Part shown: positions 19,287 to 28,035 of the stretch, in pieces | Layout of the letters: each line of letters begins with the position of its first letter | Position numbering within the stretch: position 1 is the stretch's first letter | Origin: Thermoactinomyces sp. DSM 45892 | GTDB lineage: Bacteria > Bacillota > Bacilli > Thermoactinomycetales > Thermoactinomycetaceae | DNA: 64,000 bases | Direction: 5' to 3' | NCBI RefSeq assembly: GCF_900107305.1 | Contig: NZ_FNPL01000003.1 | Location: 62,001-126,000 of the forward strand | Position numbers and translations under genes: made by a program | The notes under the pieces: generated by a model | The model's input: only the letters and a program-made list of their open reading frames with translations | What the model was told of the DNA's origin: nothing | The model's database searches: none

Positions 19287-20438
19287 TTATATGAACAAGG
19301 AGCGTAAGTAGGTAAGCACTTGTGAGAGATGGTGGATCATGATATCGATATCTTCTTTTGTCGTATCTTTTCCTAGGGTGATACGCATACTTTGGTGAGC
19401 GACATCATCTGAGCGGCCCATGGCACGGAGCACGTGAGAAGGGCGATGTTTTCCGGCGCTACAGGCAGAACCGCTTGATACGTAGATTTGTTGACGATTT
19501 AGCTCTAGAAGGATGGCCTGCCCCTCTACCCGCTGAAAACTGAGGTTGATGTTGTTAGGGAGGCGCTCGGTTGGGTGTCCGTTTAAGTCCACGTCGCCGA
19601 TTTCCTGATGAATACGTGACCAAGCATACTCTCGTAGCGTGGTTAAGCGCTCAGATTCTTGCTGAATTTCCTTTACTGCAAGTTCAGTTGCGACTCCAAA
19701 ACCGACGATAGCTGGAGTATTTAAGGTAGAGGGCCGAATATCTCTTTCCTGCCCACCACCGTGGAACAGAGGTTCAATTCGGACGCCTTTCCGGATATAA
19801 AGAGCACCGATCCCTTTCGGGCCATATAGTTTGTGGCTTCCGATAGAAAGGAGATCGACTCCTAGATTTTCGACTGAACAAGGAATCTTTCCTATATATT
19901 GTACCGCATCTGTGTGAAATAAAATGGAACTATCTTGTAACAATTGACCGATTTCCGCAATCGGCTGAATCGTTCCCACTTCATTATTTGCGGACATAAT
20001 CGTGATAAGGATCGTTTTTTCGGTTATTGCATTTGCAACGTCTTTCACTTGTACTTTCCCATATGAGTTCACTGGTAAATAGGTCACACGAAAACCTTCT
20101 TGTTCCAAATAACGGCATGCTTCTAAAACAGCTGGATGTTCGATGGAACTGGTAATAATATGGTTACCGAGATGTTTTCTTTTTCTCGCACCACCTATGA
20201 TAGCTAGATTGTTGGCCTCAGTACCACTACTGGTAAAGATGATTTCACGGGAACTCGTTGCTCCGATTGCTTTTGCGATCTGGACACGTGCACGTTGGAT
20301 TGCATCGCTTGAACGTTGTCCCAAATCATGGATGCTTCCCGGATTGCCATATTCTAATTGAAAATAAGGCATCATAGCATGAAGGGCTTCTTCGCGGATG
20401 GGACTTGTTGCACCGTAGTCTAAATAAATGGTCTTCAA
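19287..20438 (-). CDS. nifS: Cysteine desulfurase of the NAD locus (NifS/NadF type)
   Basis: 383 residues. A PLP-dependent fold is shown by SSGTEANNLAI, the PLP lysine in LLSIGSHKLYGPKGIGALY, and the active-site Cys in SSGSACSAGKHRPSHVL. It extracts sulfur from cysteine for Fe-S clusters. It is divergent from nadB-nadC-nadA, as in B. subtilis, where this enzyme matures the 4Fe-4S cluster of quinolinate synthase NadA. The repressor gene nadR (yrxA), often next to it, is not in this window. Confidence 0.93.
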   Translation of the reverse strand: MKTIYLDYGATSPIREEALHAMMPYFQLEYGNPGSIHDLGQRSSDAIQRARVQIAKAIGATSSREIIFTSSGTEANNLAIIGGARKRKHLGNHIITSSIEHPAVLEACRYLEQEGFRVTYLPVNSYGKVQVKDVANAITEKTILITIMSANNEVGTIQPIAEIGQLLQDSSILFHTDAVQYIGKIPCSVENLGVDLLSIGSHKLYGPKGIGALYIRKGVRIEPLFHGGGQERDIRPSTLNTPAIVGFGVATELAVKEIQQESERLTTLREYAWSRIHQEIGDVDLNGHPTERLPNNINLSFQRVEGQAILLELNRQQIYVSSGSACSAGKHRPSHVLRAMGRSDDVAHQSMRITLGKDTTKEDIDIMIHHLSQVLTYLRSLFI

Positions 20439-20622
20439 TGCGAAATTCCCCCTTTATAAGGTACGTTTTATTATTCATTATACCGAATTCGAGATCAAAC
20501 TCATCCTCTTCAAAGGTTGAAATGAGAGGATTTGTGGAATTGGTTATTGACATTATTTGATTTCCTGAGAAAATGAAACTGAAGTAAATTGTTAACATTT
20601 TGTGAAAGAAGGATGCCTAACG

Positions 20623-22140
20623 ATGTCGATGGTACAAACTGATTATATCGTTATCGGCAGTGGAATTGCAGGTCTTACTACTGCTCTGTCTCTTGGTCGT
20701 ACTGGTCATGTGATGATTCTCACAAAGGCAAAGCAAGAAGAGAGTAATTCTTGGCGTGCCCAAGGTGGAATTGCCGCTGCTGTTGGAGAAGACGATTCTC
20801 CTACATTACATCAAGAAGACACGCTGCGAACAGGAGTAGGGCTATGTAATGTCGAGTCCGTTAACATGTTAGTTCAGATGGGGCCGAACACCATCGATAA
20901 GCTGTCTGAGTGGGGAACCCGTTTTGATCGCTCAGATGACGGTTGGTCGTTAGGTCGAGAAGGATCTCATAGTGTCTCGCGGATTTTGCACGTAACAGGA
21001 GACTCTACGGGTGCTGGAATTACCTCGTCCCTTTTAGAAAAAGTACACGAACAATCAAATATACAATTATATCCGCACACAGTGGTACAGGAACTAATCG
21101 TAAGGGATGGAATTTGTTACGGTGTCGTCATGATGGATGCAGAAGGGATCAGACAAGTTCTCACCGCCCGTAAAGGAGTAATCTTGGCTACCGGTGGTTG
21201 TGGACAGGTTTTTCGTTACACAACCAATGATCTTGTTACCACAGGTGATGGATTTGCATTAGCCCATCGGGCCGGTGCGAAGCTAGTAGATATGGAATTT
21301 ATCCAATTTCACCCGACTGCACTCGCAGTGGAACAAAATCCGATGTTTCTCATCTCCGAAGCGGTTCGAGGAGAGGGGGCCTTTCTCGTGAATGATGTGG
21401 GGGAGAGGTTTATGAAACGTTATCATGACTGGGAAGATCTAGCCCCTCGTGATGTCGTATCTCGCTCTATTTATACAGAAATGCAACAAGGTCGCTCTGT
21501 ATATCTAGATGCTACGGGAATAGGAGACTCCTTTCCGGAGCGATTTCCCAAGATTTTTGGACATTGTATGAAGCATGGAATTGATCCTCGCACGGATTTG
21601 ATCCCTGTGACACCGGCTACCCATTTTATTATGGGAGGAATTCAAACCGATCTAGATGGTAGGACGAATATTGAAAGACTATTTGCCTGTGGAGAAGTGG
21701 CTTGTACAGGGGTTCACGGCGCAAACCGTCTAGCAAGTAATTCCCTATTAGAAGGTGCTGTTTTCGCCCAACGAGTGGCGGATAGCGTCTCGATTCTCCC
21801 TGATCTTACTACGCCGGAAATCGATTTTCCAGAGTATGTTCAAGTTCAAGATTACGCAGATCCAGAGCAAGCAAAGATCTGGAAAAACGAGATTCGTGTG
21901 ATTATGTGGGAGTATTGTGGGATTGTGCGAAATCGAGAACGTTTAGAAACAGGATTGGTACACATTAGACAATTACGTGATAAAATAGAACGTGGCTTTT
22001 TTGAATGTAGAAATATGTTAATTACTGCACAAATCATCTTAGAATCTGCGCTCGCTCGAGAAGAAAGTCGTGGGGGGCATTATAGGGAAGATTTCCCAGA
22101 AACGAAGGATAAATGGGCAGAAAAACATCATGTAATCTAG
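20623..22140 (+). CDS. nadB: L-aspartate oxidase NadB
   Basis: The start at ATG 20623 (505 residues) is preferred because GAAAGAAGGA stands 9 bases before it; a GTG at 20602 extends the frame without support. An FAD-binding GSGIAGLTTAL occurs near residue 12. Succinate dehydrogenase-like signatures follow: SWRAQGGIAAAVGEDD, the HPTAL active loop and GGIQTDLDGRT. It oxidises L-aspartate to iminoaspartate, the first step of de novo NAD synthesis, and passes it to NadA. It is the first gene of the nadBCA operon. Confidence 0.95.
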   Translation: MSMVQTDYIVIGSGIAGLTTALSLGRTGHVMILTKAKQEESNSWRAQGGIAAAVGEDDSPTLHQEDTLRTGVGLCNVESVNMLVQMGPNTIDKLSEWGTRFDRSDDGWSLGREGSHSVSRILHVTGDSTGAGITSSLLEKVHEQSNIQLYPHTVVQELIVRDGICYGVVMMDAEGIRQVLTARKGVILATGGCGQVFRYTTNDLVTTGDGFALAHRAGAKLVDMEFIQFHPTALAVEQNPMFLISEAVRGEGAFLVNDVGERFMKRYHDWEDLAPRDVVSRSIYTEMQQGRSVYLDATGIGDSFPERFPKIFGHCMKHGIDPRTDLIPVTPATHFIMGGIQTDLDGRTNIERLFACGEVACTGVHGANRLASNSLLEGAVFAQRVADSVSILPDLTTPEIDFPEYVQVQDYADPEQAKIWKNEIRVIMWEYCGIVRNRERLETGLVHIRQLRDKIERGFFECRNMLITAQIILESALAREESRGGHYREDFPETKDKWAEKHHVI

Positions 22141-22152
22141 GAGAATAAAAAG

Positions 22153-23010
22153 ATGAATTCCATTCAATTGCGTCAGTTTATTCGTGATGTATTGAACGAA
22201 GATGTAGGATCGGGGGATTTAACGACTGAATCCATCGTGCCTGTGAATCATAAAAGTGTCGCGATTTTACTTGCGAAACAAGAGGGCGTGATAGCAGGAT
22301 TGCTGGTGGCAGAGATGGTTTTTCAGGAGTTAGATCCAAGCATTCGCTTCACCATGTTAGTAAAAGAAGGAGAGCGAGTAAGTAAAGGAACAGAAATCGC
22401 TCGCATAGAGGGTTTGACCCGTACGATTTTAACAGGTGAACGCGTTGCACTCAATCTTCTGCAACGGATGTCAGGAATAGCAACGTTGACTCGTCAATTA
22501 GTCGACTTAGTAGAGGGGCTTCCTTGCCACGTATTAGATACGCGGAAAACGACCCCCGGTTTACGACAGCTTGAGAAGTACGCTGTGCGCATGGGCGGTG
22601 GAACAAACCATCGCTTTGGACTTAGCCACGGTGTGATGCTAAAAGATAATCATATTGCGATGGCGGGAAGCATCCAAAAGGCAGTAGAAGCCGTTCGCAA
22701 GCGTGTTGGCCATATGGTTCAAGTGGAAGTAGAGGCTGATACATTGGAGCAAGTGAAAGAGATTCTTATGGTAGATGTAAATGCGATTCTACTTGATAAC
22801 ATGTCTGTAGATACCCTGCGAGAAGCCGTTCGTATGATTGATGGCAGGGTGTGGGTGGAAGCTTCGGGGGGAATCACACCTGAAACCATTCGAGGGATTG
22901 CAGAGACAGGTGTAGATGCTGTGTCTCTCGGATTCTTAACCCATTCAGCACAGGCACTCGATATTAGTTTAGACTTTGTGGAGGAATTGGAGGGAGACTC
23001 ATGGCAGTAG
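22153..23010 (+). CDS. nadC: Nicotinate-nucleotide pyrophosphorylase NadC
   Basis: 285 residues. Typical motifs are EDVGSGDLTTESIV near the start, LNLLQRMSGIAT, LDTRKTTPGLRQLEKYAV, the catalytic GGGTNHRFGLSHGVMLKDNH, and EASGGI near the end. It joins quinolinate with PRPP and decarboxylates it to nicotinate mononucleotide. It starts 12 bases behind nadB (AGGAG upstream) and overlaps nadA by 10 bases, so the three are one operon. Confidence 0.96.
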   Translation: MNSIQLRQFIRDVLNEDVGSGDLTTESIVPVNHKSVAILLAKQEGVIAGLLVAEMVFQELDPSIRFTMLVKEGERVSKGTEIARIEGLTRTILTGERVALNLLQRMSGIATLTRQLVDLVEGLPCHVLDTRKTTPGLRQLEKYAVRMGGGTNHRFGLSHGVMLKDNHIAMAGSIQKAVEAVRKRVGHMVQVEVEADTLEQVKEILMVDVNAILLDNMSVDTLREAVRMIDGRVWVEASGGITPETIRGIAETGVDAVSLGFLTHSAQALDISLDFVEELEGDSWQ

Positions 23011-24104
23011 GAATGATTCCAAATGTGACTGACCAACTACCCGTAGAGTACCGTAGCTTATCGGATGAAGAACTAGATCGTCGGATTCGCGTAGCTAAGG
23101 CACAGCTTGGAGATGATCTCGTCATCCTTGGACATCACTATCAACGGGATGATGTTATCAGGCATGCTGATTATCGTGGGGATTCCTTAAAGCTTGCGAG
23201 GATTGGCGCAGAGCAAAGAGATGCGAAATATATTATTTTCTGCGGAGTTCACTTCATGGCAGAAACAGCAGATACCTTAGCGGCAGATGAACAAATCATC
23301 ATTTTACCCGACCTAAAAGCAGGTTGTTCGATGGCCGATATGGCTGATATCGAAGATGTAGAGGAAGCATGGGAAGTGATCACCGAGAAATTTGGTGATA
23401 CTGTGATCCCTGTTACCTACGTCAACTCAACTGCAGCGATTAAAGCTTTTGTAGGGAAGCACGGCGGAACAACTTGTACCTCTTCTAATGCGCACCAGGT
23501 GCTTACATGGGCGTTTGAACAGAAAAAGCGCATTCTTTTCCTGCCTGACCAACATTTAGGGCGTAATACAGCCTTTGAAATGGGAGTTCCACTCGAAGAG
23601 ATGGTCATCTGGAGTCCAGGAGGTGGCGAGTTCGAACAGCAAAAAGGCAATTTAGAAGATGTTCGGATGATCCTCTGGAAAGGTCATTGCTCCGTTCACC
23701 AGAAGTTTACTGTTGAGCAGATCGAGCGCTTGCGTAAACTAGACCCTGAGATAAACATTCTCGTTCACCCAGAGTGTTGTTTTGAAGTGGTTCAAGCATC
23801 GGACTACAACGGGTCGACCGATTACATTATCAAAAAAGTAGCTGCAGCCGCTCCGGGAACGAAGTGGGCGATTGGGACAGAGGTTAACCTTGTGCAACGT
23901 CTTGCACAAGAGTATCCAGAGCAACAAATCCAGCTCCTTAGCACGACGATGTGTCCTTGTCTTACGATGAACCGGATTGACCGACCCCATCTACTTTGGG
24001 CACTCGATAGCATCATCGAAGGCAATCCAGTAAACCAGATTGAAGTGGATGCCGATACGATTTATTGGTCAAAAGTGGCGTTAGATCGGATGTTAGCTGT
24101 GTGA
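23001..24104 (+). CDS. nadA: Quinolinate synthase NadA
   Basis: 367 residues. It condenses iminoaspartate with dihydroxyacetone phosphate. The three 4Fe-4S ligands are visible: Cys in FCGVHFMAETAD, Cys in HPECCFEV and Cys in MCPCLTMNR. The first is the GVHFMAET signature of the family. The long form with C-terminal CPC matches Bacillus NadA. Its start lies inside the end of nadC with GGAGGGAG as ribosome site. The divergent cysteine desulfurase probably supplies its cluster. Confidence 0.96.
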   Translation: MAVGMIPNVTDQLPVEYRSLSDEELDRRIRVAKAQLGDDLVILGHHYQRDDVIRHADYRGDSLKLARIGAEQRDAKYIIFCGVHFMAETADTLAADEQIIILPDLKAGCSMADMADIEDVEEAWEVITEKFGDTVIPVTYVNSTAAIKAFVGKHGGTTCTSSNAHQVLTWAFEQKKRILFLPDQHLGRNTAFEMGVPLEEMVIWSPGGGEFEQQKGNLEDVRMILWKGHCSVHQKFTVEQIERLRKLDPEINILVHPECCFEVVQASDYNGSTDYIIKKVAAAAPGTKWAIGTEVNLVQRLAQEYPEQQIQLLSTTMCPCLTMNRIDRPHLLWALDSIIEGNPVNQIEVDADTIYWSKVALDRMLAV

Positions 24105-24124
24105 TTTGGCTAGTAGGCAAGTGG

Positions 24125-24173
24125 AAACAGCGGCTGTGACAGAAGGACATCCCTTCGTTATAGCCGCTGTTTT
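24125..24173. terminator. Bidirectional terminator after nadA
   Basis: AAACAGCGGCT pairs with AGCCGCTGTTT, with an AAGGACATCCCTT inner stem. It sits between convergent nadA and the sensor kinase. Confidence 0.85.
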
Positions 24174-24174
24174 A

Positions 24175-25944
24175 CTACGCTTTCTTTAAATAGAAATAAA
24201 ATAGCACGCCATCTTCTGTGTTTCGTACACCATAGGATGAACCATGCAATTCTAATATTTTTTTGGATATAGCTAGACCTAATCCGGTGCCACCAGTTGA
24301 ACGCTTACGCGCGGCATCTATGCGATAAAAACGATCCCAAATTTTATCGATTTGCGATTGCGAAATATGGGCCCCTTTATTTTCTACACACACTTTTACC
24401 TGCTCGTTTTCCTCTATGATTGATACGATAATTCGTTCTTGCTCTGGGGTATACCGAATGGCATTTGTGATAAAGTTGGTAAGTACTTGTTCAATCCGAT
24501 TCTGATTGGAGAGGACTTGAACGTGTTCTAGCTCTCTAACCAGTTGCAATTGCTTATCTACCATCTCCCATGATAGCTGATCACAAACTTGTTCCACTAA
24601 TTCATCGATATAAAAGGACTGCATATCCATTTTATATGTGCCCGATTCAAACTTGGCTAACTCGAGCATATCCACGATCAGCATATCCATCTTATCCACT
24701 TCTTTTTCCATCGCATAAAAGTAATGACCACTCTTGTGAGCAGCAACCCCATCTTTGAGTATGGAAACACAGCTTTTCATAATACTTAGAGGGGTTTTCA
24801 GTTCATGCGAGACACTGGCAATAAATTCTTTTCTAGTCTCCTCTAACTGTTTTTCCCTTTCGATATCATCCTGTAATTTCTCGATATATGACTGTAATTT
24901 ACTCGATAGCTCATTAATGTTTTTTGATAAATCCCCGATTTCGTCTTTCGAATGAACGGGTACCATCTCTGAAAAATCAAGGTGTGCTATCTTTTGCGTC
25001 GTTTTATTGATTTGAAGGAGAGGGCGTGCAATTCGTTTTGAATAATAAAAGGAAAGAAGCATCGTAAGAAGGAGTACTAAGATAATGAGATAAATATAAT
25101 ACCCTTCCAACATTTGAACCGCTTCGCTAACAGGCTGCAGTGAAGTCATAGCGCTAATGTAATACGTTTTTCCTTCGGGACCTTTAAATGGTTGTGTTAA
25201 GAATTTATACCTAACACCATCCCCGTCTACGTTTTCTTCCGCTAATTCGGTGGACTCTGTATACATACGGGGTGGCTTTTTCATGGCCATGGTTCCTTGA
25301 AAAGATACGATTCTTTCAAGGAATAGGCTGTTTGAGTAAATATAACTAGATGACATAGTCGGAAATTCTACATGACGGATAGTCCCGATTAATGTGGTCT
25401 GACCGTCTATCTTTCTTGTGTCTTGTTGTAATTTCTTCTCTAACAGTTCATTCCGTTTCGCCTTCTGGTCTTTATTTCCGATTACGACCCATGTGGGAAT
25501 AAAAGTGTCGTTTTTTTCGAATCCACCCAGGTTGATTTCATTTCCTACTTTTACAGATTCTTCATTCCTTATCTCGTCTACCGTAAAAAAATAATACAGG
25601 GGTAGCTTCAAGACTCGTGATTCTTTCTTAGCATGGTTCCGTTTGTCATCCACTTGGACTTCTAGGGTAAAGTCATCGGAATATACCATCTTTCCTTGAT
25701 CATCCAAGATGGTCACCCAAGTGCCATCACGATAAAACTCTTGTTTAAGGTCTTTAATATTAGAGAAGTTTGCTGCCTCGAATTTCTTCTGTAAGGCTAC
25801 CATACGTTCTTTCGTATTTGCTACTTTTTGATTTTCATAATACTTTTTAAAGAAGACGGTTTGCCCGATAAAAATCGTTGCGATAATCAGCATGCACAAT
25901 CCTGTTGTAAATGAAAATAACTTGAATACAATTCCGGTTTTCAT
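24175..25944 (-). CDS. Membrane sensor histidine kinase, orphan
   Basis: 589 residues. Two membrane helices (about 8-30 and 283-303) bracket a large extracellular sensor of about 250 residues. A HAMP segment follows (RIARPLLQINKTTQKIA), then HisKA with phospho-acceptor His in SVSHELKTPLS near residue 373, and an ATPase domain with the N box NFITNAIRYTP and the G box STGGTGLGLAISKKI. Kinases of this kind usually follow an OmpR-type response regulator gene. None is adjacent: upstream is a promoter region and then a divergent gene. The signal sensed is unknown. Confidence 0.92.
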   Translation of the reverse strand: MKTGIVFKLFSFTTGLCMLIIATIFIGQTVFFKKYYENQKVANTKERMVALQKKFEAANFSNIKDLKQEFYRDGTWVTILDDQGKMVYSDDFTLEVQVDDKRNHAKKESRVLKLPLYYFFTVDEIRNEESVKVGNEINLGGFEKNDTFIPTWVVIGNKDQKAKRNELLEKKLQQDTRKIDGQTTLIGTIRHVEFPTMSSSYIYSNSLFLERIVSFQGTMAMKKPPRMYTESTELAEENVDGDGVRYKFLTQPFKGPEGKTYYISAMTSLQPVSEAVQMLEGYYIYLIILVLLLTMLLSFYYSKRIARPLLQINKTTQKIAHLDFSEMVPVHSKDEIGDLSKNINELSSKLQSYIEKLQDDIEREKQLEETRKEFIASVSHELKTPLSIMKSCVSILKDGVAAHKSGHYFYAMEKEVDKMDMLIVDMLELAKFESGTYKMDMQSFYIDELVEQVCDQLSWEMVDKQLQLVRELEHVQVLSNQNRIEQVLTNFITNAIRYTPEQERIIVSIIEENEQVKVCVENKGAHISQSQIDKIWDRFYRIDAARKRSTGGTGLGLAISKKILELHGSSYGVRNTEDGVLFYFYLKKA

Positions 25945-26120
25945 AACGTATTTTCTCCAATGTTTGTATTCTTCCTCTTATGATAACCAAAATACTTGAG
26001 TTTCGTGTGGATCTTGTGTCGTTTTATTATTTTTTATGCAACTTTGCGAACTGTTTTAAGTAAATATGATTCGTTATATTGAATAGAGGTTTCACCATAT
26101 ATTAAGAGGGAGTGATTTAG

Positions 26121-26522
26121 TTGAAAAAGAAACTTGTACTATTGGCAATGGGATGTTGTACGGTAATAGGCATGGCAATGGGCGGACAAGCATTTGCTAG
26201 TGAGGAGCCGGCTCCTTATGAACCGATTCTATATACAGGGAAAGATCATACGTGTACACGAGCTGATATCCAGTTTAATGCAACGATCAAAAAAGAAGTG
26301 GCTGATAAAGGTGGGGTTGTCTCTCTAATGGCTCCGTCCCTTTCTTCTAAGCCTCATGAAAGTCTGCCAACGAAGCTATTTTATGGTACGCATATGTTTG
26401 CAGGTGCTGTTAAGGGTGAAATGGTAAACGGATCAGATAAATGGTATGTGGTTCATAATTGGTGGGCAGATACCTATATGCATTCTTCTAACTTTGAAGA
26501 CAAGATTGAGTGTAATGAGTAG
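26121..26522 (+). CDS. Small secreted protein with two cysteines, unknown
   Basis: 133 residues from TTG 26121, preceded by AGAGGGAGTG. A signal peptide (KKK, hydrophobic core with CC, then GQAFAS) ends near residue 27. The mature part of about 106 residues has Cys near residue 45 (DHTCTRAD) and near the end (KIECNE), which could form a disulfide. Aromatics cluster in KWYVVHNWWADTYMH. I recognise no family. It is divergent from the orphan sensor kinase across about 175 bases, so it could be its target or ligand, but that is a guess. Confidence 0.6.
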   Translation: MKKKLVLLAMGCCTVIGMAMGGQAFASEEPAPYEPILYTGKDHTCTRADIQFNATIKKEVADKGGVVSLMAPSLSSKPHESLPTKLFYGTHMFAGAVKGEMVNGSDKWYVVHNWWADTYMHSSNFEDKIECNE

Positions 26523-26540
26523 ACTATTTGCATGATGTAA

Positions 26541-26583
26541 GAGCTATCCACGAGTAGAACGTTACTTGTAGATAGCTTTTTTT
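26541..26583 (+). terminator. Terminator after the small secreted protein
   Basis: AGCTATC, a long loop and GATAGCT are followed by seven T; an inner CGAGTAGAACGTTACTTG adds pairing. Confidence 0.7.
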
Positions 26584-26595
26584 AGAGAGATTCTG

Positions 26596-27498
26596 CTACT
26601 TCTTTGGGTGCTTCTTCTGCTGGGCTACGAAGTCCCAGAGATAAAAGGTAACATAGCTTGCATATGGTCCCCAATCTCTAGCTAGTATTCTCACGTCGGC
26701 TTCATTAGGCCGTGTTTTCAGGTTGTATACCATTTGAAGTGCATTGCGAAGCCCGATATCAGCGCCTGGCAATAAGTTAGATCGACCGTATCCGAAGATA
26801 AGGAGGCATTCTGCTGTCCATCTCCCGATTCCTCGAAATGATAGTAAGTAGTCCATCACTTCTTCATTCGATTTTTTACGGAGTAATGATAAATCCATTT
26901 TTCCTTCTACTATAGATCGAGACAGATCGATAATATACTCTGCCTTTCGTAGAGTCATTTGCAAATTAGTAAGATCTTGATAATGTAAACCTGCTATCTG
27001 ATCCGCTGTTGGAAATACAGGGAACCACTTATCCATATATAAAATCTTTTCACCAAATTGATCAATGAACCGATTAATCAGAGTACCTGCGAATGCAAGG
27101 TTGAGTTGCTGAGAGATAATGGTTCGAATGAGACATTCATATAAATCGGGATCACGAACAATATGTAAGCCGATGCGTTCCTGAACAATGGTAGAAAGTA
27201 CGGGATGTTTGGACATCTTCATATAAAAGTCAGATAAATCTACATCCGTAGCCCAACGATATGTCATCCATTTCTCCAGCTCTATTTTCTCAGCCGAACT
27301 TAAATCATCATGAGATTCTATAAGCAAATGTTTGCCTTGGTTATAACAGACGCCTGCCACAATTGACCTAGAAGAAAGACGAAGGGCTCGCCATAGTTTT
27401 CCATCATGTTCTATCTCGGTTGTTTTTTCAAATTTCTTTACTCGGTGTGCTGTTTTTTCAAAGGAATAGTCCTTCGGTAATGGTATGGCGATATTCAA
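26596..27498 (-). CDS. DNA-3-methyladenine glycosylase, AlkA type
   Basis: 300 residues. An N-terminal beta domain is followed by helical HhH-GPD glycosylase core. LIRTIISQQLNLAFA starts the core near residue 125, the helix-hairpin-helix reads LSFRGIGRWTAECLLIFGYG, and the catalytic Asp sits in PGADIGLRNAL. It removes alkylated bases such as 3-methyladenine from DNA. The size matches AlkA/YfjP-like enzymes. It stands alone; no ada or DNA methyltransferase gene adjoins it. Confidence 0.9.
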   Translation of the reverse strand: MNIAIPLPKDYSFEKTAHRVKKFEKTTEIEHDGKLWRALRLSSRSIVAGVCYNQGKHLLIESHDDLSSAEKIELEKWMTYRWATDVDLSDFYMKMSKHPVLSTIVQERIGLHIVRDPDLYECLIRTIISQQLNLAFAGTLINRFIDQFGEKILYMDKWFPVFPTADQIAGLHYQDLTNLQMTLRKAEYIIDLSRSIVEGKMDLSLLRKKSNEEVMDYLLSFRGIGRWTAECLLIFGYGRSNLLPGADIGLRNALQMVYNLKTRPNEADVRILARDWGPYASYVTFYLWDFVAQQKKHPKK

Positions 27499-27555
27499 GT
27501 TAATGCAGCCCCCCGTTTTTTAGAATCAACATGTAAGATTAGACCTGCATTGTGG

Positions 27556-27745
27556 GAGTAGGGAAGGTCTATTCGACCACTGCTCAAATACCGATCCGGC
27601 AAGGAAGTGGAGACTGTCCGCTCCGCAATCCGTAGCTAGGGCAGGTGCAAAACTCGCACAAAACGCTCAGACAAGTTGCACCAAAAGCGCCCTACGCTAA
27701 GTAGGATTGCTAACATCGCAATGGTCGAATAGACTCTCCCTGCTC
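27556..27745. ncRNA. ~190-nt palindromic element, possible structured RNA
   Basis: A 28-bp nearly continuous terminal stem (27556-27583 with 27718-27745; both carry the GGTCTATTCGACCA motif or its complement) encloses a second long stem. In the inner stem GCAATCC (27625-27631) pairs with GGATTGC (27704-27710), TAGGGC with GCCCTA, and GGTGCAA (27644-27650) with TTGCACC (27676-27682). One side carries a 41-nt arm with its own GGAG/CTCC hairpin; the other side has only 7 nt. There is no coding frame. Closing stem, asymmetric central bubble and long terminal stem recall 6S RNA. A MITE-like transposon relic is the main alternative. I see no clear terminator on either side. Confidence 0.45.
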
Positions 27746-27805
27746 TTGTTCAGTTTGTTGGCTATAGTAGATAACTTTGGGATATCGTGAGTAGGAAGAT
27801 TGATC

Positions 27806-27851
27806 TACATTAAGAAGGTGCTATCCTCAGTGGTAGCACCTTCTTAATGTA
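27806..27851. terminator. Perfect long hairpin downstream of the HTH-TPR regulator
   Basis: TACATTAAGAAGGTGCTA (27806-27823) pairs with its exact complement ending at 27851, around a 9-10-base loop. There is no strong T tract on either strand, so it could be a transcript-stabilising hairpin or a weak terminator for the regulator and peptide message. Confidence 0.5.
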
Positions 27852-27869
27852 AAAGCTGAATGAATTATA

Positions 27870-27912
27870 ATATAAGATATAGTCAGATAGATAAGCTGGT
27901 TATATCTTATAT
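27870..27912. repeat. 12-bp inverted repeat beside the short peptide ORF
   Basis: ATATAAGATATA (27870-27881) and its exact complement TATATCTTATAT (27901-27912) flank 19 bases. It lies directly past the stop of the 13-codon ORF on the minus strand and could be a 3' hairpin or a binding site. Confidence 0.55.
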
Positions 27913-27914
27913 TT

Positions 27915-27956
27915 CTAGCCTTCTGGCGGATCACCAGAGTTGTCTTTAATATTCAT
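27915..27956 (-). CDS. Candidate 13-residue signalling peptide ORF
   Basis: The minus strand reads ATG to TAG as MNIKDNSGDPPEG, with AAGGTATGGGAG just before the ATG. The sequence repeats the C-terminal end of the upstream regulator (MNARKNNVGDPPEA): both share MN, K, N and GDPPE. No signal peptide is present. HTH-TPR regulators of the RRNPP type are controlled by small peptides encoded beside them, so this is a plausible ligand. It could equally be a duplicated 3' end of the regulator gene. Confidence 0.45.
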   Translation of the reverse strand: MNIKDNSGDPPEG

Positions 27957-27990
27957 CTCCCATACCTTCTAGTTTCAAGAATTAGCCGAT

Positions 27991-28035
27991 TTAAGCCTCT
28001 GGTGGATCACCAACGTTATTTTTTCTAGCATTCAT
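27991..28035 (-). CDS. Possible internal peptide start within the regulator 3' end
   Basis: Inside the regulator frame an ATG at 28035 is preceded by GGGGGTGAAGATGAG, a credible ribosome site, and would yield MNARKNNVGDPPEA. The match to the neighbouring 13-residue ORF suggests that this tail is a unit of its own. Translation from it is inference only. Confidence 0.3.
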   Translation of the reverse strand: MNARKNNVGDPPEA

